Under the pieces are notes generated by a model. The model had not been told where the DNA came from. It was given only the letters and a program-made list of their open reading frames with translations, and did not search any database. A stretch of 64,000 bases of DNA from Alteromonas naphthalenivorans (GTDB lineage: Bacteria; Pseudomonadota; Gammaproteobacteria; Enterobacterales; Alteromonadaceae), in assembly GCF_000213655.1 (NCBI RefSeq), contig NC_015554.1:4898001-4962000 (forward strand), given 5' to 3'. A program made the translations under genes and the position numbers. Shown one piece after another: positions 44,668 to 53,424 of the stretch (the stretch's first letter is position 1; each line of letters starts with the position of its first letter).

Positions 44668-46008
44668 ATGATGAAAGACATCGAGCTACCCAAAACAAGC
44701 CCCATGTTAGATAAAGAATTTACCTTTGGAACAGCGACTTCTTCTTTTCAAATAGAGGGAGATGCTGAAAATCGAATGGAAAGTATTTGGGATGTTTTTT
44801 GTCGCACGCCTGGGGCAGTAGCTGATAATTCTGATGGCGTGGTAGCTTGTGAACATATTCTTAGGTGGCGCGATGATGTTGAAATGCTCAAACAACTTGG
44901 CGTAGATGCGTATCGTTTTTCTATATCTTGGCCTCGAGTGATGACTCAGGATGGCGAATTAAATGAAAAAGGCGTTTCTTTTTATATTCAATTACTTGAT
45001 GTGCTAATTGAAGCGAATATAAAACCGTTCGTCACCCTTTACCATTGGGATTTACCACAGTATTTAGAGACAAAAGGCGGATGGCTGTATCGTCAAACCG
45101 CTTACGATTTCGCAAACTATGCTGATAAAATTACCACAGCCCTTGGCGATCGAGTTTATTCTTATGCCACTTTCAACGAACCCTTTTGTTCTGCATATTT
45201 AGGCTATGAAATTGGTGTTCATGCGCCTGGCCGAAAAGGAAGAAAGTTCGGTCGAGCTGCCGCCCATCACATTTTACTTGCCCACGGACTAGGTATGCAG
45301 GTACTAAGAAAAAATGCGCCTCATGCTTTGAACGGTATCGTGTTGAATTTTACCCCGTGCTATAGCGCATCAGATTCTGAAGCCGATAAGCTCGCCACAG
45401 AAATGGCAGATCAATATATAAATCAATGGTATATGCAACCTGTGATGGAAGGGAGTTATCCCTATGTTATCGAGGCATTAGCAGATAGTGACAAGCCTCC
45501 CATCGAATCAGGTGACATGGAAATTATTTGTCAGCCTTTAGATTTTCTTGGCATTAACTTCTATACCCGTCTTCATTACTCTGCTCCACATAAAGCAGAA
45601 GATCTCTTTCACGAGCACGCCCACCAAGCCCCCATGACGGATATTGGTTGGGAAATTTACCCTGAAGCTTTACGTGAACTGCTCGTTTCTTTGGATGAGC
45701 GTTATAAACTTCCACCTGTATACATTACCGAGAACGGGGCTGCCATGGCAGATGTAGTCCAAGATGGTATGGTAGACGACGAAGATAGAATAGACTATTA
45801 CACTGGCCACCTAAACGCGGTTAATGAAGCGATGGAATCAGGCGTGAAAGTGGGTGGTTACTTCGCGTGGAGCCTCATGGATAACTTTGAATGGGCCGAG
45901 GGCTATGAAAAGCGGTTCGGTCTTGTCTATGTCGATTTCGAAACCCAAGAACGTACTTTTAAAAATAGTGCGAAGGCTTACCAACGTTTATTAGCTAGTC
46001 GTAAATAA
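44668..46008 (+). CDS. GH1 beta-glucosidase
   Basis: The 446-residue protein is a complete glycoside hydrolase family 1 enzyme. The acid/base glutamate is in YATFNEPFCSAYLGYEIGVHAPG (near residue 171) and the nucleophile is in PVYITENGAAMAD (near 354). The N-terminal FTFGTATSSFQIEG and the final WSLMDNFEWAEGYEKRFGL are typical. No signal peptide is present, so it acts in the cytoplasm on imported beta-glucosides such as cellobiose or laminaribiose. The symporter gene follows by 21 bases. Confidence 0.95.
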   Translation: MMKDIELPKTSPMLDKEFTFGTATSSFQIEGDAENRMESIWDVFCRTPGAVADNSDGVVACEHILRWRDDVEMLKQLGVDAYRFSISWPRVMTQDGELNEKGVSFYIQLLDVLIEANIKPFVTLYHWDLPQYLETKGGWLYRQTAYDFANYADKITTALGDRVYSYATFNEPFCSAYLGYEIGVHAPGRKGRKFGRAAAHHILLAHGLGMQVLRKNAPHALNGIVLNFTPCYSASDSEADKLATEMADQYINQWYMQPVMEGSYPYVIEALADSDKPPIESGDMEIICQPLDFLGINFYTRLHYSAPHKAEDLFHEHAHQAPMTDIGWEIYPEALRELLVSLDERYKLPPVYITENGAAMADVVQDGMVDDEDRIDYYTGHLNAVNEAMESGVKVGGYFAWSLMDNFEWAEGYEKRFGLVYVDFETQERTFKNSAKAYQRLLASRK

Positions 46009-46029
46009 CAAATATAAAAGGAATACGCT

Positions 46030-47562
46030 GTGAATCATTCGTTGAGTGTGCGGGAAAAGATTGGTTATGGGTTGGGCGATGCAGCGGCTAATCTAGTCTG
46101 GCGAGGCGCCCTTGCATACTTGGCGGTGTTTTACACAGATACCTTTGGGTTAACTGCTGCGGCCGCTGCCATGCTTTTTTTGGTGGTACGTCTTACGGAT
46201 GGCGTTACTGACATCATCATGGGAATGATTGCCGATAGAACGCAAACTAAACTCGGTAAATTTCGACCCTGGATATTAGGCTCTACCCCTTTTTTAGGCT
46301 TATTCATGGTGCTGTGTTTCACCACACCTGATTTTTCTTATACGAATAAGCTCATCTATGCCTACCTAACCTACATAGGGCTAACCTTAGCTTACACGGT
46401 TAATAACGTACCCTATTCAGCGCTAATGGGCGTGATGACAAGCGACGACCGAGAGCGAACCAGTTTATCCGGCTTTCGATTTGCTGGAGCTTTTATGGGA
46501 GGACTGCTCGTCATGGGGTGCTTACCTATGCTAGTTGCGTTCTTCGGTGAAGGTAATACTGCAAAGGGTTATCAATATGCCATGTACCTTTTTGCTACTC
46601 TCTTAGTCGCATTGATGTTCACGACTGTGGCCACCACCAAGGAGAGGGTTCCAGTAGTGCAAAACGACGGAGCAAGCTTACTTCAAGAACTAAAAGACTT
46701 GTCTCGTCAGCTACCGTTAATTCTGTTCCCGCTGTCGGCCATTACTGCCTTTTTCTATTATAGAAATTGGCCAAGTGGCATCGCTTTCGTTGTAGTCATA
46801 TCGATAACATCCATCTTTATTAAGCGCCTTGTAAATCGACCTGAAGCGAGCAATAGTCGTTCACAACAAGACATCATTGATTTACTTACCAATAAACCCT
46901 GGGTCATTTTGCTAGGCATGGGCTTCCTTACTATGATGTTTAACGGCATAAAGTACGGTGTCATTGCCTATTACTTTAAGTACTACATTGGTGATGAATT
47001 GCTCACCGGATATTATTTTATTGCCTTATTGGTGGTATCGATATTAGGCGCATTGGCCACGTCAGCATTATCGCGTTTTATGGGCAGGAAAAATCTATTT
47101 ATTCTCTCGTTATTGGCTAGCAGCGCACTTACATGTGCAATTTACTTTGTGCCACTAGGTTCTGTTACGGGCATATTTGTATTGGGATGTAGTGCGGAGT
47201 TTTTCGCTGCGATCATGCCAACCTTATTCTTTTCCATGCTTGGCGACTCTGCAGATTATAACGAATGGCGTACAGGCCGAAGAGCGACAGGCTTAGTTTA
47301 TTCAGCAGGCTCTTTTGTACAGAAAACCGGTGGAGGCTTTGCAGGTGCTCTCGTTCTGTTGGTACTAGGAAGTTATGGTTATGACGGCATGCAAGTCGAT
47401 TCCATTTCGCAAACCTTACCGGGCATGCAGGCATTGATGAGCTGGATACCTGCCTGCTTTGGTATAGCAGGCGCACTCCTAATTATGCTTTATCCGCTTA
47501 CCGATGCGCGCCAACAAGAAGTAACAGAGACTTTACTTAAGCGACGTAGCGCAACTGCCTGA
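46030..47562 (+). CDS. GPH-family sugar:cation symporter
   Basis: The 510-residue protein with about 12 membrane helices has the marks of the glycoside-pentoside-hexuronide family (MFS): KIGYGLGDAAANLVWRGALAYLAVFYTDTFGL at the start, LTDGVTDIIMGMIADRTQTKLGKFRPWIL in the first loop, and a second-half GRKNLFILSLL. A GTG start is preceded by AAGGA. It probably brings the disaccharide into the cell for the adjacent GH1 enzyme. It lies in one operon with the beta-glucosidase and perhaps the regulator. Confidence 0.92.
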   Translation: MNHSLSVREKIGYGLGDAAANLVWRGALAYLAVFYTDTFGLTAAAAAMLFLVVRLTDGVTDIIMGMIADRTQTKLGKFRPWILGSTPFLGLFMVLCFTTPDFSYTNKLIYAYLTYIGLTLAYTVNNVPYSALMGVMTSDDRERTSLSGFRFAGAFMGGLLVMGCLPMLVAFFGEGNTAKGYQYAMYLFATLLVALMFTTVATTKERVPVVQNDGASLLQELKDLSRQLPLILFPLSAITAFFYYRNWPSGIAFVVVISITSIFIKRLVNRPEASNSRSQQDIIDLLTNKPWVILLGMGFLTMMFNGIKYGVIAYYFKYYIGDELLTGYYFIALLVVSILGALATSALSRFMGRKNLFILSLLASSALTCAIYFVPLGSVTGIFVLGCSAEFFAAIMPTLFFSMLGDSADYNEWRTGRRATGLVYSAGSFVQKTGGGFAGALVLLVLGSYGYDGMQVDSISQTLPGMQALMSWIPACFGIAGALLIMLYPLTDARQQEVTETLLKRRSATA

Positions 47563-47640
47563 ATAACGGCATAATGCGCAGTATATAATGCGAACACCGT
47601 ATTGATGGGCATTGGAAAACTAAGTTGGGGGAAGTAATAC

Positions 47641-48642
47641 GTGGCAACAATCTATGAAGTAGCTGATAAGGCAGGGGTCTCGTTGTCGACGGTATCTCGG
47701 GTATTGAACGGTAAAACTACTGTAAATCCCGCCTTAAAAGCCAAGGTAGAAGAAGCCATGTTAGCGCTAAACTATCGCCCCAACTCCATTGCTCGTTCAC
47801 TGGCCACCAGCCGCTCAGATAGTGTAGGTATTCTCGTTTCAGAGTTAAACTCACCATTTTTTGGTGACTTGATGCAAGCAGTAGAGTTGACGCTGAGAGC
47901 CGCTGACAAGCACGTCATTATTACAGTAGGGCACAATAACTTAGAAACCGAACAAGACGCCGTCGAATTTCTAATTGGTCGTAATTGCGATGCTATTATC
48001 ATGCATGCTGAAGCCATGAGTGATGAGTATTTAAAAACGCTGAATTCATCTCGCCTCCCAATTTCTTTGGTAAACCGCCAAGTTGATGGTGTAGGAGAGG
48101 GATGTATTGTGTTAGACAATGAAAAAGGCGGCTATTTAGCCACGCAGCACCTTATTAGCCTAGGCCATAAAAATATTGGCTATATATCAGGGCCTTCTGA
48201 TAAATGCGATGCAAATCAACGACTGGCAGGTCATAAGCGCGCACTTAAAGAAGCAGGGATAGCCTTTACACCGAATTTAGTCTTTGAAGGAAGCTACACC
48301 GAAGAAGACGGTAAAGCAGGTTTGTTAGAGTTACTTTCAGGCGACTCGCCTTTTTCAGCACTGGTATGTGCTAATGATTGGATGGCCTCAGGGGCGATGA
48401 GCTGTGCCAGAGATTTAGGAATGAACCTGCCACAAGATTTGTCTATCGTGGGTTTTGATGATGCCGTTTTTGCGCACCATGTATTCCCACGCCTAACCAC
48501 GGTTAGCAACCCTATCTCAGACATGGCTGCTATGTCAGCACGTCATATTTTAAATGTAGTTTATGGCTACAAAGATGAAGTGCAAACCTTGTTTCAACCT
48601 TCATTGATAATACGAGAATCGACTATGGCGTATGAGGCCTAA
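47641..48642 (+). CDS. LacI-family regulator of the sugar locus
   Basis: The 333-residue protein has the N-terminal LacI helix-turn-helix (TIYEVADKAGVSLSTVSRVLNGKTTVNPALKAKVEEAML, about residues 3-42) and a periplasmic-binding-protein-like sugar domain (GILVSELNSPFFGDLMQAVEL; GFDDAVFAHHVFPRLTTV). A GTG start is used. It lies 78 bases after the symporter. It is the natural candidate for binding the AGAAAGCGCTTTCT palindromes between the TonB receptor and GH1 genes. The effector is probably the imported glucoside or a degradation product. Confidence 0.95.
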   Translation: MATIYEVADKAGVSLSTVSRVLNGKTTVNPALKAKVEEAMLALNYRPNSIARSLATSRSDSVGILVSELNSPFFGDLMQAVELTLRAADKHVIITVGHNNLETEQDAVEFLIGRNCDAIIMHAEAMSDEYLKTLNSSRLPISLVNRQVDGVGEGCIVLDNEKGGYLATQHLISLGHKNIGYISGPSDKCDANQRLAGHKRALKEAGIAFTPNLVFEGSYTEEDGKAGLLELLSGDSPFSALVCANDWMASGAMSCARDLGMNLPQDLSIVGFDDAVFAHHVFPRLTTVSNPISDMAAMSARHILNVVYGYKDEVQTLFQPSLIIRESTMAYEA

Positions 48643-48754
48643 GTTATTGCTATAACTCCTTATAAGTACTCCCTTTAAAGGGCGCATAAGTACACTTAAG
48701 CAATGCGTAAACAGCTCTATGGCGCAGTTTCAATTTAAGATAAACTGATTTGTA

Positions 48755-48770
48755 CTGTTTCATGTGAAAC
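48755..48770. other. parS-like 16-mer
   Basis: TGTTTCATGTGAAACC differs from the parS consensus TGTTTCACGTGAAACA at two positions, one of them in the centre. It lies between the LacI gene and the next gene, 14 kb from parB. A degenerate site or chance match. Confidence 0.35.
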
Positions 48771-48797
48771 CTTTTCGTCCTTCGGAGCGACACATAT

Positions 48798-49331
48798 ATG
48801 CGTTTAACTATTACCGCCATCTTATTACTCAGTTGCGTGAATACTGTTGCTGCTGAGGTGTTGACCTCAACAACACAGCCGCATAGTGATACCAAAGTTC
48901 AGCCATTGCTAGAAGACGAGATAAAAGTAAACAAGGTGCTCGATTCACTACACCAATTTGCCTCCGATGCAAACTTCGACAGCTACTTTTCACTGTATAG
49001 CGACAATGCTATTTTCATTGGTACAGATGCTAGCGAGGTATGGACAATGAGTGCCTTTAAAGCTTATGCACAACCTCACTTTTCGAAAGGACGTGGATGG
49101 ACATATACCCCCCATTCAAGACATATATATTTTTCAAATAACCGCGATGTGGCGTGGTTCGATGAACTTCTAGATAACGATAGCTTAGGAGTGACACGTG
49201 GAACCGGTGTATTGATATTAGAGAACCATAAGTGGAAAGTAAGCCAATATCACTTAACCATTCCCGTTCCAAATGCGCTTGCCGATAGCGTTGCAGAGCA
49301 AATTAAATCGCATAGAAAAAAGGGCCAATAA
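48798..49331 (+). CDS. Secreted SnoaL/NTF2-like protein
   Basis: The 177-residue protein has a signal peptide (RLTITAILLLSCVNTVAA, cleavage near VAA-EV) and a domain of the NTF2-like/SnoaL type (DSLHQFASDANFDSYFSLYSDNAIFIGTDASEVWTMSAFKAY, about residues 50-91). The latter half, HSRHIYFSNNRDVAWFDELLDNDSLGVTRGTGVLILENHKWKVSQYHLTIPVPN, completes the fold of DUF4440-like proteins. Activity cannot be told. The stop codon lies in the loop of the following terminator. Confidence 0.85.
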   Translation: MRLTITAILLLSCVNTVAAEVLTSTTQPHSDTKVQPLLEDEIKVNKVLDSLHQFASDANFDSYFSLYSDNAIFIGTDASEVWTMSAFKAYAQPHFSKGRGWTYTPHSRHIYFSNNRDVAWFDELLDNDSLGVTRGTGVLILENHKWKVSQYHLTIPVPNALADSVAEQIKSHRKKGQ

Positions 49332-49345
49332 AGGCCCTTTCTTAT
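49318..49345. terminator. Terminator between convergent genes
   Basis: AAAGGGCC pairs with GGCCCTTT (stem 49319-49326 with 49333-49340) across AATAAA and works in both directions. The plus-strand stop codon (49329-49331) lies in its loop. Confidence 0.8.
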
Positions 49346-49361
49346 TAGTTAGCAGCGAACG

Positions 49362-49997
49362 TTATGACTGAGTTAGCGGCTGAATCTCTAACTCCACACG
49401 ACGGTTCATCGATCTATTTGCCGCAGTGTCATTTGGCACTTTAGGCTGATATTCACCCATACCTACTGTGGTAATGCGAGTAGAATTAACGCTGTAATTC
49501 AATAATACATTTCTAACCGCACCCGCACGGCGCTCAGATAAACCTTGGTTATATTGCTCTGACCCTGTGTCATCAGTATGACCTTTTATCATCAGTACTG
49601 TCTTTTCATAGTTATTCACTACTTTGGCAACATCTTGAAGTACTGGGTTAAAGTTAGGGCTGATAGAAGAACTATCGGTAGCAAATGTTATATCGCCAGG
49701 CATGATCAAACGTAAATTGTCGCCTTCTCGAACTACTTGAACGCCGGTATCAGATAATTCACTTCGAAGCGCTTCTTCTTGCTTGTCCATGTATCCACCA
49801 ATCGCGCCACCCGCAATGGCACCAACTGCCGCACCCCACGCGTAGCGACTTTTGTCATTATCTCCCGTCGCCTTACCTATCAACGCGCCCATGACAGCAC
49901 CAATAGCTGCACCTTTCTGCGAGTTCGATGGATCGTTAGCACAGCCAGCAACGGCTAAAGATGCCGCCATTAAAGTAATTCCTATTTTCTTTTTCAT
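49362..49997 (-). CDS. OmpA-family lipoprotein with glycine zipper (YiaD-like)
   Basis: The 211-residue protein starts with a lipoprotein signal (lipobox VAGC at about residues 16-19), then a glycine-zipper region (GAAIGAVMGALIGKATGDNDK ... GAAVGAIAGGAIGGYMDKQEEAL) and an OmpA-like peptidoglycan-binding domain (about 105-205) with the GHTDDTGSEQYNQGLSERRAGAV motif. It is an outer-membrane lipoprotein attached to peptidoglycan, similar to E. coli YiaD. It stands alone. The 530-base gap downstream of its promoter side (49998-50527) holds no gene; CGTAATATTACG at 50328-50339 is a perfect palindrome. Confidence 0.92.
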   Translation of the reverse strand: MKKKIGITLMAASLAVAGCANDPSNSQKGAAIGAVMGALIGKATGDNDKSRYAWGAAVGAIAGGAIGGYMDKQEEALRSELSDTGVQVVREGDNLRLIMPGDITFATDSSSISPNFNPVLQDVAKVVNNYEKTVLMIKGHTDDTGSEQYNQGLSERRAGAVRNVLLNYSVNSTRITTVGMGEYQPKVPNDTAANRSMNRRVELEIQPLTQS

Positions 49998-50527
49998 AAC
50001 ATCCTCGGTACGTCGTTATCAACTTTTTAAGTGATGGCGAGCTTACGCCTACTTTTAAACTTTACAGTTACATGCTCGCGTCAATGCTATCTTTACTGTT
50101 ACTAATTTATCGTCTCAATCTATTGTCCAATACGTCTTGAACGAAATTTGTCGAGCACTAATTATTAACTAACTATTAAGTAGTACAGCAATATGCATTC
50201 CACATTCATTAACTGGCATGAGTGTAACCAATAAACGAAAATCGTTAAGGGCATTATAGAGGAAGTTAACTGAACGTAAGCTAAATGGCAGCTTATAGTG
50301 CAAGCCTTGAGGTGCCTTCCTACGATACGTAATATTACGATAGGCGGGTGATAACAACCTTATTACGCACGCCGCGTTTGAATAATGTTGGGATGTATAA
50401 TGTGAAGGTGTTTGTAAAGGGTACAGACAAACGCAACGTTCTTACTTAGTCGCGTTTTTACGACAGTGTGTGTTTAGCGTTCTGCTCAACTCGTACAGAA
50501 CATATCCATTGGAATATGTTTTAGTGC

Positions 50528-51721
50528 TTACCCGATAGAGACCAAGCGTTCGAAAAAGGCGTTCACGTCAATTTTATAATCAGAAGCAATAGCCGCTTTT
50601 GACACCTTAACGTTTTTTTCTGATGCTAAATCGATATCTTTTGGCTCAAGAAAGTGTGCATTTCGAACAGAATAAAATACCTTAACTTTAGGCGCTAATG
50701 GCGAGTCAGTTTGTTCAATAACCATGGCAAGTCGTTCATTCGACAATAGGACTAGGCTTCCTACCGGATAGATACCCATACATTTTATAAATTGTTGTAC
50801 CAATGGTAAATCTAATCGTGACGGCGCATCGCTTAGCAATATAGAAAACGCTTTTTGGCTCGACATACCAGATTTATACACTCTATCTGCAGTTAAGGCA
50901 TCGTACATATCCGCAATAGCTAACATGCGGCCTTCACGGCTGATGTTTTCACCTTTAGTGCCCATAGGGTACCCTAAACCATCTAAGCGCTCGTGATGCT
51001 CACTGATAGTTCTAATTAAGGTTTTGTCTAAGTCGGTTTCATTTAAATAATCTATCCCGTGTTTAACATGCCCTTTCATGATGTCCATTTCATCGTCAGT
51101 TAAACGGTCAGGCTTATGCAGAATTTCATCCGGTATTTGAATTTTACCCAAGTCATGTAGAAAACCTGAATATGAGAGATCTTGAACTTCGCTTTCAGAC
51201 ATTCCTAAATGACGACCAAAGTTAGCCAGTAATATGGCAACATTTAAAGAATGTTCTAAGAGGTAGTCATCTTTTTCACGAATTTTCGTCAGACACAATA
51301 ATGCATCGGGGTTACGGTCTACTGAAGACACCAACTTCGCTGAAAATTCTTTAGGAATACTGCTATCAAAAGGCTGTGCTTTTTTAACACTGCTAAGTAA
51401 CTGCTTTTGAATTCGCTTGCCTTGAACGTGCAACTTGGTTGCGCGGGTCAATTCGCTTTCAAGGCTTGCCTTAGGTGCTTTCTCTGCAACCTTTTTGCTT
51501 ACCGGCGCTTCCTTGTTAGGTTCAGGTTCACCTGAAGATACGCTAAACGCTTTATCAGTATCAACAACAAGGGTTAACACGCCCTTTTTTTTAAGGGCAT
51601 CAGCAATCGCCTGCGAGGTAACTCGTCCTTGGCTTTTAACTGAAAGTTGACCTTTCTGCTCCAGGATTTGATGAACAAACATGCCTGGTTTCAAGTCTTT
51701 TATTGTAATTTTCTTAAGCAT
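50528..51721 (-). CDS. HD-GYP cyclic-di-GMP phosphodiesterase with DUF3391
   Basis: The 397-residue protein has an N-terminal DUF3391 domain (ITIKDLKPGMFVHQILEQKGQLSVKSQGRV, about residues 4-60), a variable linker rich in Lys and Pro, and an HD-GYP domain (about 155-330). The HD pair is in SGFLHDLGKIQIPDEIL, the helix with HGIDYLNETDL follows, and the GYP motif is in SEHHERLDGLGYPMGTKG. Such proteins degrade cyclic-di-GMP and so affect motility and biofilm formation. It is a single gene. Confidence 0.93.
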   Translation of the reverse strand: MLKKITIKDLKPGMFVHQILEQKGQLSVKSQGRVTSQAIADALKKKGVLTLVVDTDKAFSVSSGEPEPNKEAPVSKKVAEKAPKASLESELTRATKLHVQGKRIQKQLLSSVKKAQPFDSSIPKEFSAKLVSSVDRNPDALLCLTKIREKDDYLLEHSLNVAILLANFGRHLGMSESEVQDLSYSGFLHDLGKIQIPDEILHKPDRLTDDEMDIMKGHVKHGIDYLNETDLDKTLIRTISEHHERLDGLGYPMGTKGENISREGRMLAIADMYDALTADRVYKSGMSSQKAFSILLSDAPSRLDLPLVQQFIKCMGIYPVGSLVLLSNERLAMVIEQTDSPLAPKVKVFYSVRNAHFLEPKDIDLASEKNVKVSKAAIASDYKIDVNAFFERLVSIG

Positions 51722-51793
51722 TATGAGTGAGATACCACTTTAAAAACGCCACACCAACTGGTGATAAATTATGCCAAACACGAGTACATATTC

Positions 51794-52132
51794 CTACTGG
51801 TCTAGTTCGGCCAATAAAGTATACAAACTAGGTTTCCAACCATAAATTTTCATATTCACTCTATGGTTTCTAACTACGACCCCTTCTGATACCAGCAAAG
51901 AACGCTGCTCTTCTGCTAGCTCAGATCCTGCCGGAAATGCTATTTTTCCATCAGCTCTTATAACTCGATGCCATCGAGTAGTAACATCAGAGCCTTTTAA
52001 GCACTTTCCTACAAGTCTAGCTTTACCCGGCAAACCTGCAAGGTCTGCTAACTGCCCATAGCTGATTACGTAACCACTTGGTACAATTGAAAGCGTTTTT
52101 AGTATTTTGGATTGTATCGCTACATCAACCAT
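51794..52132 (-). CDS. Alkyltransferase-like protein (ATL)
   Basis: The 112-residue protein resembles the DNA-binding C-terminal domain of O6-methylguanine-DNA methyltransferase: VPSGYVISYGQLADLAGLPGKARLVGKCL and the DNA-binding loop. The active-site cysteine of the PCHRV motif is replaced by tryptophan (TTRWHRVIRADGKIAFPAG), which defines the ATL branch. ATL proteins bind alkylated guanine and pass it to nucleotide excision repair. It is divergent from the tRNA-modification gene. Confidence 0.92.
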   Translation of the reverse strand: MVDVAIQSKILKTLSIVPSGYVISYGQLADLAGLPGKARLVGKCLKGSDVTTRWHRVIRADGKIAFPAGSELAEEQRSLLVSEGVVVRNHRVNMKIYGWKPSLYTLLAELDQ

Positions 52133-52198
52133 AACGTATATTATCCATTCTAACTATTTTTAACTGTTTAAGGACTGGGGTTTATACAAAACACGACT

Positions 52199-52780
52199 AT
52201 GAGATCTAAATGTGAAAAGTGCAATTACCCTACAAGCACCTGTATTTGTGAAGCAATTTCATCGGTTATAGTACCAATTAAGGTTATTATAATTCAACAC
52301 GTTAAGGAATCTGCCAATGCTAAGAATACAGCAAGATTAATTAAGCTTTGCGCTAACGATGTAGAGATAATTCCCACTGATAGTATTAGCGAAATGGCTA
52401 CATTAGCTTCACGATGTAACGTCCAATCAACAGCACTTTTATACCCTAGTGATAACAGTATCGCCCTTGAGTCACAGCGGGAACACATTGCTTCATCACT
52501 ACAAACACTATTGGTGATAGATGGTAGCTGGAAGCAAGCTTACGCTGTATTGCAACAATTCCCTTGGTTGTCGTCTATACCGAGCTTCCATTTCGAGCAC
52601 GCCCCCTCTACACAATATAGAATACGGCATACTCGAATTCGTGCAGGGTTATCAACCCTTGAAGCAACGGCCTATACCTTAAACACACTATATAATATTG
52701 ATACTCAGCCTTTCATTAAGTTACAAGAGGCTATGCAAGAGAATTGGGGAGGGCCCAAAGCCCACCAGCGAGAGACCTAA
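52199..52780 (+). CDS. DTW-domain tRNA aminocarboxypropyltransferase
   Basis: The 193-residue protein begins with a cysteine-rich motif (SKCEKCNYPTSTCIC) and contains a DTW-like motif in LVIDGSWKQAYAVL (near residue 105). DTW enzymes modify tRNA uridine to acp3U using SAM. The following ESTRYRIR-like segment is STQYRIRHTRIRAGLSTLEATAYTL. The first in-frame ATG gives a sensible N-terminus. It converges with the GST gene, with only 3 bases between the stops. Confidence 0.9.
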   Translation: MRSKCEKCNYPTSTCICEAISSVIVPIKVIIIQHVKESANAKNTARLIKLCANDVEIIPTDSISEMATLASRCNVQSTALLYPSDNSIALESQREHIASSLQTLLVIDGSWKQAYAVLQQFPWLSSIPSFHFEHAPSTQYRIRHTRIRAGLSTLEATAYTLNTLYNIDTQPFIKLQEAMQENWGGPKAHQRET

Positions 52781-52783
52781 TCA

Positions 52784-53383
52784 CTAGGCCTCCATTGGAA
52801 TAAACCCTTTTTGATCTTTAATTAGTGTTATCCAATTTCTTATCGCGGGGTAAGCCGCTAGATCGAAGCCTCCCTCGTGTGCAACATGGGTATAAGCAAA
52901 TAATGAGATGTCTGCCAGCGAAATTTGGTTACCTAGCAAAAATGGGGTTTGACTAAGTTGTTTATCCATCACTTCAAGCGCTCTGTAGCCTCCAGCTTGC
53001 TTCGCCTCATATTCTGCTTTTCTGTCCTCAGGTAAGCCAAGATAAAGATTGATATAGCGCGCAACCGCAATATAGGGTTCGTGACTGTATTGCTCGAAAA
53101 ATTGCCATTGTAATAAAGTGGCAAAAGTAAAAGGAGAGGTGGGAATAAACGCAGAGCCCGAAGCTAAATAATGCATGATGGCATTGGACTCAGACAACAC
53201 ACGTCCATCATCCAGCTCTAGAATAGGAATTTTACCGTTAGGGGACTTTGCTAGAAACGTATCTGTTCGACACTCTCCTTTAAGAATATCGACATCAATC
53301 CACTCACATGCCTTCCCAAGTAATGCCAGTAAAAGCTGTAATTTATAGCAATTACCTGAGCGTTTATCGCCGTAAATCAGCAT
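52784..53383 (-). CDS. Glutathione S-transferase family protein
   Basis: The 199-residue protein has an N-terminal thioredoxin-like domain (LIYGDKRSGNCYKLQLLLALLGKACEW; cis-proline in NGKIPILELDDGRVLSESNAIMHYL) and a C-terminal all-helical domain (about residues 85-195). The ESNAIMHYL motif is the glutathione-binding site. It fits the group related to bacterial beta/other-class GSTs. Substrate unknown. Confidence 0.9.
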   Translation of the reverse strand: MLIYGDKRSGNCYKLQLLLALLGKACEWIDVDILKGECRTDTFLAKSPNGKIPILELDDGRVLSESNAIMHYLASGSAFIPTSPFTFATLLQWQFFEQYSHEPYIAVARYINLYLGLPEDRKAEYEAKQAGGYRALEVMDKQLSQTPFLLGNQISLADISLFAYTHVAHEGGFDLAAYPAIRNWITLIKDQKGFIPMEA

Positions 53384-53424
53384 GTCACTCTCCTAATGAA
53401 ATTTGCTTATTCTATAAGCTACCC

